Positions 30,630-38,455 of a DNA stretch of 64,000 nt are shown piece after piece. The first letter of the stretch is position 1, and every line of letters starts with the position of its first letter. The stretch is from Thermoplasmata archaeon (GTDB lineage Archaea > Thermoplasmatota > Thermoplasmata > Lutacidiplasmatales > UBA184), in assembly GCA_021819135.1 (NCBI GenBank), contig JAKASE010000001.1:1-64000 (forward strand). The letters are read 5' to 3'. The notes beneath the pieces are model-generated. The model was not told the DNA's origin and did not search any database. It was given only the letters and a program-made list of their open reading frames with translations. A program made the position numbers and the translations under genes.

Positions 30630-32114
30630 TCACAATATCCACACATAGCAGACCGGAGTCGTCGAGGACTCCCCACTCGCAAACGTCACGACAGCCCACA
30701 CGTAGTACAGACCCGGTGAGTTTGGTGCCGCCCCGAAATTGATCGTGTAGGTCCAACCTGTAGACCCAGTGCTCCAAGGGTGTACGGACGCGCCAACGTT
30801 GTTTATGAACGCCTGAACCGAGACGGGACTGGACGATGTGGGAACACTGATTGACATCTTCATAGTATTGCCCGGGGCGTAAAGCGGCACGGAGCTACAG
30901 ATCGTCACGATGAAGGTCCAGATGAAACACCCGGAGGAGGCCGCGGCCGCGCAGCCCCAGAACTCGAACGCCAACAGCCCGCCAGAGTTACCGTTTAGGG
31001 AATCAAAGAGCCACGTCCCAGAGTATGCATTGAAAGTATACGTGTACGCCGACGACGATGTGGTCGAGGAGAAGAATGCGAACCCACCGGAAACGCTCAC
31101 CGGACCCACCCCGATGGAGACGGTTATCCCTATCGAGCCCGAGAACGTCGTGGAATCGGTCACCCCGAGGGTGTACGATCCCCCACTGCAATCCTGATGG
31201 CTCCCATCATTATTGCTGGCATAATTCATTGCGCTAAGACCCGAGAGAGTCGGCTCCAGCTTGCCGGTCACGGTGTTCTTGTACGAGAACTGGTCGGGGA
31301 TCTGGACTGTGGTCTCCGTGTGATCCTGAAAGGAATAGGTCGAGGTCTGACCCGTGCGACTGTAGATCTGAGGTAGGTACTGAACCGTGCACGGGTCGTT
31401 GACGTATATCCCGCCAAACCCCACGTAGTAGGTGTTGTTGTGCACCGAGTACAACCCCCAGACATCGCTCTCGAAGAACCCTTCCGAATTCCCGTTCGAC
31501 GCCGAGATGGTGTTGCTCGTGGTGGATTGTGTGCTGCTCTGAATGGAATTGCTCTCGTCAAAGTTGAATGTGTATCCTCCTCCGACCGACACGGAACTGG
31601 TCCCGGTCGCGCTCCCCTCGTACGGAGCGTTGAGCACGATGACTGGGGTCCAATAGGTATCCGTCCCGAGAAGCGTTCCGATTTGACATACCTGATAGGA
31701 GCACCCAAGGGGATTCCAGCAGATGGAGAGGGAGACACCCGCCGCACGAATCGAAGGTACGACATGGGCATAGGGAGTCAAGTGCGCCAAGGAGGGCTGG
31801 CTCGGGATGTTCGACCCAGCGGAGGCACTGCTTGCGGCGGCCCTCGCAGGATCCGTAGGCAGAGTCACCTGTACGGTCAGTGGGGTCGCAGGAGCGCGCT
31901 GCGTTGAAATCGTCGCCGAGGCCGGCGCTGTTGTCGTGGGCCCGGTCTCGTGTGCCACATTCGACACGGAACCAAGAAACGCCGGGCCGTTCGTGGTGGC
32001 GGCCCCCGCGCTCCCGAACGAACTCGTGAGGCCGGTGATCGCTAACAGAGCCACCGCGGCGTAGGCAACCACGTGGACCGACGGCACTCGAACTGCCCGG
32101 TTCAATCGCGTCAT
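30630..32114 (-). CDS. large secreted Ser/Thr/Asn-rich surface protein, 494 aa
   Basis: A signal peptide spans about residues 12-40 (helix 'VVAYAAVALLAITGLTSSF', then 'GSAGAA'). The mature part is rich in Ser, Thr, Gly, Asn and Tyr with many N-x-S/T sequons and several Cys. A beta-rich region with alternating small and aromatic residues ('SVGGGYTFNFDESNSIQSS' near 170-188) and 'VSIGVGPVSVSGGFAFFSS' near 330-350 suggest a beta-sandwich or barrel. The last ~90 residues look Ig-like. There is no C-terminal anchor. ATG 32114 is chosen because box A TTTATCAA at 32138-32145 puts transcription there; ATG 32120 is the alternative. GC is low for the window. Role unknown; an adhesin or pore-type protein is conceivable. 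Confidence 0.62.
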   Translation of the reverse strand: MTRLNRAVRVPSVHVVAYAAVALLAITGLTSSFGSAGAATTNGPAFLGSVSNVAHETGPTTTAPASATISTQRAPATPLTVQVTLPTDPARAAASSASAGSNIPSQPSLAHLTPYAHVVPSIRAAGVSLSICWNPLGCSYQVCQIGTLLGTDTYWTPVIVLNAPYEGSATGTSSVSVGGGYTFNFDESNSIQSSTQSTTSNTISASNGNSEGFFESDVWGLYSVHNNTYYVGFGGIYVNDPCTVQYLPQIYSRTGQTSTYSFQDHTETTVQIPDQFSYKNTVTGKLEPTLSGLSAMNYASNNDGSHQDCSGGSYTLGVTDSTTFSGSIGITVSIGVGPVSVSGGFAFFSSTTSSSAYTYTFNAYSGTWLFDSLNGNSGGLLAFEFWGCAAAASSGCFIWTFIVTICSSVPLYAPGNTMKMSISVPTSSSPVSVQAFINNVGASVHPWSTGSTGWTYTINFGAAPNSPGLYYVWAVVTFASGESSTTPVCYVWIL

Positions 32115-32120
32115 TATCAT

Positions 32121-32442
32121 TCGCGTCGTGCTTTGGATTGATAAATCATGACTCGCCGTGAGATCCCACGCGGCGCGAGAATCCATGCGGACCCGTGTGG
32201 GTAGGTACGTATGAAACTCAGCTTTCTGTACGGAGTGGCAGACCCGGTTTCTCGCCGTGACCGACCGCTCCCGATACAGAACGGCGAACCTGTATGCGCC
32301 GTATTGCGATCCCGACCGTCTATATAGCCGGCCCAACCCGGATGCCCCCCAACACGAATCCAGACCTTGTCGATGCGTGACCGACCTCACCTGCGAGCTC
32401 GAAGGGGTCGCTCGCCCTGGTCGCCTTCTTCGATCGGGCCGT
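32121..32442. other. 322-base promoter region and TATATAG motif
   Basis: Holds the box A TTTATCAA (32138-32145, minus strand) of the secreted-protein gene and, at about 32320-32327, a palindromic CTATATAG that could serve as a box A on either strand. No matching gene follows it on the plus strand; on the minus strand it may be a relic of the damaged upstream gene. No other structure seen. Confidence 0.4.
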
Positions 32443-32684
32443 CTATGGGACCTCGAGGGGATGGACCAGGCGCACCACTGGGCTTAGCCCCTTGAAGTAC
32501 CACGGGAGCTGCTGGGGCCAGTACTCGTCTCGTCGGAGAGGCCCATCGCTGTGGAGAAGGCCGTCGTCTTGTCGAATCGCCCTCCAAGGTTCGTCGCGTC
32601 CCGGGCAGTGGAACGTTTGTCTTTGCGTTCGTTCTGCACTGTGGCATGACACTCATGTCGATGGGCGTCGATTCCTACGTACAC
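32443..32684 (-). pseudogene. remnant of an IS110-family transposase
   Basis: ATG 32684 opens 'MYVGIDAHRHECHATVQNE', the N-terminal signature of IS110/IS1111 (DEDD, RuvC-like) transposases with the first catalytic Asp in GID. The frame then degenerates. In another frame, 32443-32515 reads 'PWYFKGLSPVVRLVHPLEV', matching the family's '…V.LAHPLKV' region about 70 residues downstream. So at least one frameshift separates the two parts, and the other ~250 residues are missing. The ends of the original insertion are not recognisable. Confidence 0.52.
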
Positions 32685-33297
32685 ACGCTCACCTCCTCGT
32701 CAGTAATGGTTCGCGCGCAGGATGGAGGTCGAACTCGACAAACTCGTCGGTGGCGAAGTTCAGGACCCCGGGTCGATGGCAGGCAGACTGGTGATGGGGT
32801 CCACGCCCCGAGGAACCGTCGCCTGCCACCTCCGCACTCAGCCCTTCCCCTCTCGTGAAGGGGCGACACGCTCTCTGGCGCACACCTGGGGACGCGGTTC
32901 GTGTGTCGTGACTAACTCCTCCCGGAGACCCGGGATGGCGGCCGGACACGGGAACCGATTCGAGTGCGACCGCGCATCCGGTCCGAAGCGGACCCCACGA
33001 TGGGCATTCCCCGATCGGGCAAGAGGTTCACCCGAAGCCAACCGACCACCGGTCCGGGTGGTGTGGCCGTACCGAGCGCCGTCCGGTCCCTGACCCCTTC
33101 GCGCGCCCGTTCACCCCCGAGGGATGGGCGGCATCCGCGTAGGAGGTGAAGCAGGAACTCAAAGCGACCGCCGGGGCAGTGGGTCTGCACGCGCGGACCG
33201 GGTTCGAGCTGTTTCTGATAGGCGAGCGCGATGGATCGCGTCCGGCATCCAGTAGCCGGCAGCACAGTCTCGCGGAGGGCCGTCCGATAGCGCGAGG
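32685..33297. other. 613-base gap without a supportable gene
   Basis: Several open frames exist on both strands but none shows domain-like sequence. Base composition resembles decayed coding DNA next to the transposase remnant. No tRNA, terminator or repeat was noticed. Confidence 0.4.
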
Positions 33298-33507
33298 CTA
33301 GCTTTCCGCCGTCGAATTCACCAAATACGGCGTTGCGGGCACCCCGATCGCGCCCCTCCGGCGGGCCTTCTCGCGCTTGAGCTCGCGCAGGTCCCGGTCG
33401 AGCTCGCGCATGTCCCGCGTCGCACGGCGAAGGCGGATCCGGGCGATCTGCTGGAGCGTCTCGATCTCCCGGTCGAGCTGCTCGTCGGTCGCCCGGAACC
33501 GGCTCAT
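33298..33507 (-). CDS. small coiled-coil protein, 69 aa
   Basis: ATG 33507 overlaps the stop of the aldehyde dehydrogenase (ATGA), so it is translated together with it. About residues 6-52 form one highly charged helix with heptad spacing ('LDREIETLQQIARIRLRRA' followed by a second Arg/Glu-rich half), probably a coiled coil. The tail is short and neutral. No family is known to me; it may stabilise or tether the enzyme. Confidence 0.6.
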   Translation of the reverse strand: MSRFRATDEQLDREIETLQQIARIRLRRATRDMRELDRDLRELKREKARRRGAIGVPATPYLVNSTAES

Positions 33508-35000
33508 GCCGCCGTCTCGCTGTCGATCTGCGCCTTCTGGAGCTTCGAGGAGAAGTCGACGAAGACGCTCTTGATCTCGGTGAACTCCTCGACCGCCGCG
33601 CTTCCCGCCTCCCGGCCGCCGTTCCCCGTGTTCTTGATCCCGCCGAAGGGGAGCTGCACTTCCGCCCCGATGGTCGGGGCATTGATGTAGGTGATGCCGG
33701 CCTCGAGGTCCTGGATGGCGCGGAACGCCCGGTTGACGTCGCGGGTGTAGATCGCGGAGGAGAGACCGTACTCGACATCGTTCGCGACGCGGACCGCCTC
33801 GTCGTAGTCGGCGACCTTGATCACCGACAGGACCGGGCCGAAGATCTCTTCCTTCGAGATCCGCGTCCCGTGCTTCGTCTCGAAGATCGTCGGCTCGATG
33901 AAGAAGCCCCGGTCGTAGGCGCCCCCGGTGAGCTTCTTTCCGCCGTAGCGGAGCGTGGCCTCCTTCTTCCCGATCTCGATGTACTCGAGGATCTTCTGCT
34001 CCTGGTCGGCGGAGGCGACCGGGCCCATGCCGGTCTTCGGGTCGAGCGGGTCCCCGACCGTGAAGCGGCCGAGACGGTCGGTGAGCATCCCGAGGAACCG
34101 GTCGAAGATCGTGGCCTGCACGATGAGCCGGCTGGTCGCGGTGCACCGCTGGCCGGCCGTGCCGAACGCCCCGAACAGGACCCCATCGAGCGCGAGGCCG
34201 AGGTCGGCGTCCTCGAGCAGGATCACCGGGTTCTTGCCTCCCAGCTCGAGATGGACCATCTTGAGGCCCTGGGCGCCGCGCACATAGACCTCCCGACCGG
34301 TGGAGACCCCCCCCGTGAACGACACCGTGCGCACGTGAGGGTCGTCGATCAGCGCGTTCCCGACCTGACCGCCGGAGCCGGTCACGAGGTTGAGGACCCC
34401 GGGCGGAACGCCCGCCTCCTCGTAGATCTTCACGACCTCCGCGGCGCAGCGGGCGGTCGCCGATGCGGGCTTGAAGACAACGGTGTTGCCCGTGACGAGC
34501 GCCGCCGCGATCTTCCAGTTCGGGATGGCCGTCGGGAAGTTCCACGGCGTGATGCACGCGACGACCCCCTTCGGCTGGCGTACGGTCAGGCAGAACTTCG
34601 AGCGGAGCTCGGACGGGACGGTCTCGCCGAAGAGCCGGCGACCCTCCCCCGCCATGTACTCGATGAAGTCGATCGATTCCTGGACGTCGCCGAGCCCCTC
34701 GCTCAGGACCTTGCCCATCTCCCGCGTGACGGTCCTTCCGAGCTCGGGCTTCGCCTGCCTCATCCGCCGGGCCACCTCGAGGAGGATCTCCCCCCGCTTC
34801 GGGGCCGGCGTCTCCTTCCAGCCACGGAACGCCCTCTGGGCGGCCCCCACGGCGTTCCGGGCGTCCTTCTCGGTCCCCGACACGAACGACCCGACCGGTT
34901 CCCGGTTCGTCGGGTTCACCGTCTCGAATCGCCGCGCGCCGCTGGGCGTGATCCACTTTCCGCCGATGAACAGTCCGAACTCGTCGACCTTGGAGGTCAT
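33504..35000 (-). CDS. NAD(P)-dependent aldehyde dehydrogenase
   Basis: 498 residues, standard ALDH superfamily length. Signatures: 'ITPWNFPTAIPNWKIAAAL' near 151-169 (the Asn that stabilises the intermediate), 'GSGGQVGNALIDDPHV' with Gly-rich cofactor loop near 225-240, Glu in 'HLELGGKNPVILLEDADLG' near 263, and the nucleophile Cys in 'AGQRCTATSRL' near 297. It oxidises an aldehyde to acid; substrate is not decided by sequence, though succinate-semialdehyde or similar small aldehydes are common. ATG 35000 is preferred; an upstream extension to 35042 has no family match. It is coupled to the small coiled-coil gene. Confidence 0.9.
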   Translation of the reverse strand: MTSKVDEFGLFIGGKWITPSGARRFETVNPTNREPVGSFVSGTEKDARNAVGAAQRAFRGWKETPAPKRGEILLEVARRMRQAKPELGRTVTREMGKVLSEGLGDVQESIDFIEYMAGEGRRLFGETVPSELRSKFCLTVRQPKGVVACITPWNFPTAIPNWKIAAALVTGNTVVFKPASATARCAAEVVKIYEEAGVPPGVLNLVTGSGGQVGNALIDDPHVRTVSFTGGVSTGREVYVRGAQGLKMVHLELGGKNPVILLEDADLGLALDGVLFGAFGTAGQRCTATSRLIVQATIFDRFLGMLTDRLGRFTVGDPLDPKTGMGPVASADQEQKILEYIEIGKKEATLRYGGKKLTGGAYDRGFFIEPTIFETKHGTRISKEEIFGPVLSVIKVADYDEAVRVANDVEYGLSSAIYTRDVNRAFRAIQDLEAGITYINAPTIGAEVQLPFGGIKNTGNGGREAGSAAVEEFTEIKSVFVDFSSKLQKAQIDSETAA

Positions 35001-35101
35001 GATCGTACCACTCCGGCCGCGGCCACGGGCCCCCGCGTTCAAAGCCGTGGCGGGTCCCGAGAGGGATAATGGTTTTCGGGGGAAGCCCTTCCGGCGGGGC
35101 G

Positions 35102-36397
35102 ATGATCGACGTCGACCTCCTCCGCAAGGAACCCGACCGGGTCGAGGAGAACCTGGGCCGTCGTCGCAACCCGGAGTACCTCGCGCTCTTTCGCGAGGCC
35201 CGGGAGAAGGACGGGGAGTGGCGCGCGAGCCTCCAGGAGGCGGACCATCTACGGCACCGGCGCAACGACCTGCGGGACCGGATGGCCCGGGCCCGCACCG
35301 AGGGCGGTCCCTCTCCGGAGCTCACGGCCGAGGCGCGCGCGATCCCCGATCAGCTCAAGGCCGTCGAGGCGCGCGAGGCGGAGCTCCTGCGCCAACGGGA
35401 TGCGGCGCTCCGGCGGCTCCCCAACCTGCTCGACCCCACGGTGCCGTACGGCAAGGACGACACGGAGAATGTCGTGGTCTCCACCTGGGGGGAACCGATC
35501 CCCGAGGGGACCGATCGGCGCTCCCACGCGGAACTGCTCGAGCGTCTCGGGATGGTGGAGTTCGACCGGGCCCACCGGACGAGCGGCGCCGGCTTCTATT
35601 ACCTGCGCGGCGACATCGTGCTCCTCGACTTCGCGCTCCAACGGATGGCGCTCGACCTCCTCCGGGAGCGCGGGTACGTGCCGGTGGTCCCTCCCTTCCT
35701 GCTGCGCCGCGAGCCGTACGAGGGGGTGACCGACCTCGCGGACTTCGAGAACGTGATGTACAAGGTGGAGGGGGAGGACCTCTACCTTATCGCGACGTCC
35801 GAGCACCCGATCGCCGCGCTGTACCAGGGCGAGATCCTGGACGAGGACCATCTCCCGCTCCGGTTCGCCGGCCTCAGCTACAACTTCCGCAAGGAGATCG
35901 GGGGCCATGGGGTCGACCAGAAGGGCGTCTTTCGGGTCCACCAGTTCTTCAAGGTCGAGCAGTTCATCTTCGCCCGCCCGGAGGATTCCCCGAAGCTCCA
36001 CGAGGAGCTGCGGTCGAACTCCGAGGAGGTCTTCCGGCGCCTCGGCATCCCGTACCGGGTCGTGAACGTCTGCACGGGAGATCTCGGGACGGTCGCCGCG
36101 AAGAAGTACGACATCGAGGCATGGTTCGCCCGGCAGCAGGCCTACCGCGAGGTCGTCAGTTGCTCCAACTGCACCGACTACCAGGCCCGACGCCTCGGGA
36201 TCCGCATGGGCAAGGCGGGTCGGCCGGGCAAGGTCGTCCCCCACACCCTGAACTCCACGGCCGTCGCGACCTCCCGGGCGATCGCGGTGATCTTGGAGCA
36301 GTACCAGAATCCGGACGGCACGGTCACGGTCCCCGAAGTGCTCCGTCCCTACATGGGCGGGCTCACGGTCCTCCGGCCGTCCTCCGCGACGGGGTGA
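35102..36397 (+). CDS. serS: seryl-tRNA synthetase (common type)
   Basis: 431 residues. The N-terminal ~100 residues form the two-helix coiled-coil tRNA-binding arm ('LLRKEPDRVEENLGRR' then long Arg/Glu/Ala-rich helices). The class II core has motif 2 'LSYNFRKEIG' near 257, with 'GVDQKGVFRVHQFFKVEQF' after it, and motif 3 'LNSTAVATSRAIAVILEQYQ' near 383-402 with the ATP-binding Arg. It is the common (bacterial-like) SerRS, not the rare methanogen form. It charges tRNA-Ser. A TATA-like ATAATGG lies about 35 bases upstream at 35066. It reads divergently from ALDH. Confidence 0.95.
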   Translation: MIDVDLLRKEPDRVEENLGRRRNPEYLALFREAREKDGEWRASLQEADHLRHRRNDLRDRMARARTEGGPSPELTAEARAIPDQLKAVEAREAELLRQRDAALRRLPNLLDPTVPYGKDDTENVVVSTWGEPIPEGTDRRSHAELLERLGMVEFDRAHRTSGAGFYYLRGDIVLLDFALQRMALDLLRERGYVPVVPPFLLRREPYEGVTDLADFENVMYKVEGEDLYLIATSEHPIAALYQGEILDEDHLPLRFAGLSYNFRKEIGGHGVDQKGVFRVHQFFKVEQFIFARPEDSPKLHEELRSNSEEVFRRLGIPYRVVNVCTGDLGTVAAKKYDIEAWFARQQAYREVVSCSNCTDYQARRLGIRMGKAGRPGKVVPHTLNSTAVATSRAIAVILEQYQNPDGTVTVPEVLRPYMGGLTVLRPSSATG

Positions 36398-36512
36398 GCC
36401 GCGACCGGGCCCGGCCCGACGGCCCACCGGGGGGTCGGCTCCCTCCGGATCGAGGCGGTTCGGCTCGGTCGACGGAGCCGCTTATCCTGCGGGCGGTCTT
36501 CGGCGGAAGGCG

Positions 36513-38243
36513 ATGGGCTCGGCCGGACGTCAGCGGCTCCTGGACGACTTTACGGCCGAGGGAGAGCCGCTCGCTCCGCCGATCGTCCCCGCTGGCCGAC
36601 CCCATCCGCCGGCGCTCCCCGGAGTCTGGCGGGTCGTGGACGGGCGGGTCGAGCATCCTCTCCTGAGACCCGGCGAGATCCGCGCCCTTCCGTTCCAGCT
36701 CGACCTCGCGCGCATCGGGCTCTCCGAGGACCTCCTGGTCGTCCTCCCGACCGGGCTCGGGAAGACGATCATCGCCGCGCTGCTCGCGGCGGAGCTGCTC
36801 CGGGCCCACGACGGGAAGGTGCTGTTCCTTGCCCCGACCCGTCCGTTGGTGCAGCAACACGCCGACTCGTTCTCCCGGTGGCTCGTCCCGCTCCGTTCGG
36901 CCCGGTTCACGGGAACCGTGCGAAGGCCGGTCCGCGAGGGGGCTTGGGAGACCGCGGACATCGTCTTCGCCACTCCCGAGATCGTGCGGAACGACCTCGA
37001 CGCCGGGCGCTATCGGCTCGACGACGTCGCGCTGGTCGTCTTCGACGAGGCGCACCACGCGGTGGGGAAGTACGTCTACGTGCCGATCGCCGCACGGTAT
37101 GCGGCCGAACGCCCGGCCGCGGGTCGGGTCCTCGGTCTGACGGCCTCTCCCGGCGGGCAGGACGCGCGGATCGAGGAGGTCATCGGGGCGCTCGGGGTCC
37201 GTCGGATCGAGGCGCGCTCCCGGGAGGACGAAGGGGTGCGGGAGTACGTCCAGCCGGTCGACGTCGACTACCGCTGGGTCGACCTCCCCCCCGCGACATC
37301 CCGGATCCGGGACCTTGTCGCCGCCGCCTCGCGCGATACCGCGAGGAAGCTGCAGAAGATGGGATACCTGCGGAAGAAGCCGATCGCCTCGCTCTCGGTC
37401 AAGGACCTGATCGCGCTGCGCGCGGAGATCTTCGCCCGGCCGGGTCCAATGGTCCGGCGGTTCGGACCGCTGTTCCATCAGCTCGTCCTCCTGCACCTCC
37501 ACCACGCCCAGGAGCGGCTCGAGACGCAGGGCCTCGACCCGTTCCTCCAGTACTTCGCCCGCCTCGAGGCAAAGGCCAAGCCGAGCCGGGGGGACCGGGC
37601 GGTGCTGCGCCTCCCCGAGGTCGTCACGGCCCGGCGCGAGGCCCAGGAGTTCCTCTCGACCACGCGGGAACCGTCCCACCCGAAGCTCGACGCGCTCGTG
37701 GACCTCGTTCGGGAGACGCTCGCTGAGCCCCGCCCTCACCCCCCTCGCATCCTCATCTTCGCCCAGTACCGGGACACGATCCAGACGATCCAGGAGGCGC
37801 TCGAGCTCCAGGGGTGGACCGTCGGCCGGTTCGTCGGGCAGGCGACGCGGGACGCCGAGGACAAGGGGATGAACCAGAAGGAGCAGGCCCGGGTCCTGCA
37901 CGCGTTCCGCGACGGACGCTTTCCCCTCTTGGTCGCCAGCAGCGTCGCCGAGGAGGGCCTTGATGTCCCCGACGTCGACCTGGTCGTCTTCTTCGAGTCC
38001 GTGCCGAGCGAGATCCGGGCGATCCAGCGACGCGGACGGACCGGACGCAGCTCCCTCGGTCGGGTCGTGGTCCTTCTGACGCGCGAGACCCGGGACGTCT
38101 CCTACCAGAAAGCCGAGGCGCGCCGGGAGAAGGCGATGAAGCGCATCGTCCGGCGCCTTTCGGCGGAGGCCCGACGCCATCGGGCCGCGAAGGACGGGGC
38201 CCCTCCGCCGGGCGACGCGCCGCCGCCGACCGGTGGCGTATAA
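36513..38243 (+). CDS. Hef/FANCM-type SF2 helicase without nuclease domain
   Basis: 576 residues. After a short leader, the SF2 core starts with 'LPFQLDLARIGLSEDLLVVLP' (Q-motif region), motif I 'PTGLGKT' near 83, motif Ia 'LAPTRPLVQQH', motif II 'VVFDEAHHAVG' near 174, and motif III 'GLTASPGG' near 210. The helical insert specific to Hef/FANCM/MDA5 helicases covers about 260-390. The C-terminal lobe has motifs IV-VI: 'ILIFAQYRDTIQTI', 'VASSVAEEGLDVPDVDLV' and 'QRRGRTGR'. It ends after the helicase, lacking the XPF-type nuclease of longer Hef proteins. It remodels stalled forks. A separate nuclease may exist elsewhere in the genome. Confidence 0.87.
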   Translation: MGSAGRQRLLDDFTAEGEPLAPPIVPAGRPHPPALPGVWRVVDGRVEHPLLRPGEIRALPFQLDLARIGLSEDLLVVLPTGLGKTIIAALLAAELLRAHDGKVLFLAPTRPLVQQHADSFSRWLVPLRSARFTGTVRRPVREGAWETADIVFATPEIVRNDLDAGRYRLDDVALVVFDEAHHAVGKYVYVPIAARYAAERPAAGRVLGLTASPGGQDARIEEVIGALGVRRIEARSREDEGVREYVQPVDVDYRWVDLPPATSRIRDLVAAASRDTARKLQKMGYLRKKPIASLSVKDLIALRAEIFARPGPMVRRFGPLFHQLVLLHLHHAQERLETQGLDPFLQYFARLEAKAKPSRGDRAVLRLPEVVTARREAQEFLSTTREPSHPKLDALVDLVRETLAEPRPHPPRILIFAQYRDTIQTIQEALELQGWTVGRFVGQATRDAEDKGMNQKEQARVLHAFRDGRFPLLVASSVAEEGLDVPDVDLVVFFESVPSEIRAIQRRGRTGRSSLGRVVVLLTRETRDVSYQKAEARREKAMKRIVRRLSAEARRHRAAKDGAPPPGDAPPPTGGV

Positions 38244-38286
38244 ACCTACCGCGGTCGCGTGCTAGCGTGCCCCTGGGTCACGGAAG

Positions 38287-38294
38287 CTAAATAA
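38287..38294 (+). promoter_or_regulatory. box A of the kdp operon
   Basis: CTAAATAA, 32-39 bases before the kdpF ATG; the same octamer precedes tRNA-Pro. It is the only good promoter element before kdpFABC. No dyad operator was noticed around it. Confidence 0.6.
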
Positions 38295-38326
38295 CCGGGT
38301 CCGGGTCAAAGCGCCCGGGTCGGGTC

Positions 38327-38440
38327 ATGGGACTTCTGGCTTCGGTCACCCAGCACCTTGGACTCACGGTCTTCACGGTGGTGGCGGTCGTCCTGGTCGT
38401 CTATCTCGCGTACTCGATGGTCCACCCCGAGCGGTTCTGA
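38327..38440 (+). CDS. kdpF: KdpF, small stabilising subunit of the K+ ATPase
   Basis: 37 residues with a single membrane helix near 13-30 ('LTVFTVVAVVLVVYLAYSMV') and the end 'HPERF', matching the P-E-x-F type ending of bacterial KdpF. It is 15 bases upstream of kdpA. In known systems it stabilises the KdpABC complex. Assignment relies on size, helix and position. Confidence 0.75.
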   Translation: MGLLASVTQHLGLTVFTVVAVVLVVYLAYSMVHPERF

Positions 38441-38455
38441 TCGGGTCCGAGGTCC

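Noticed and set aside
33298-35325. 675-codon minus-strand frame overlapping the aldehyde dehydrogenase
   Set aside because: It joins the real small coiled-coil gene to an out-of-frame reading of ALDH. Only the part below 33507 is credible.
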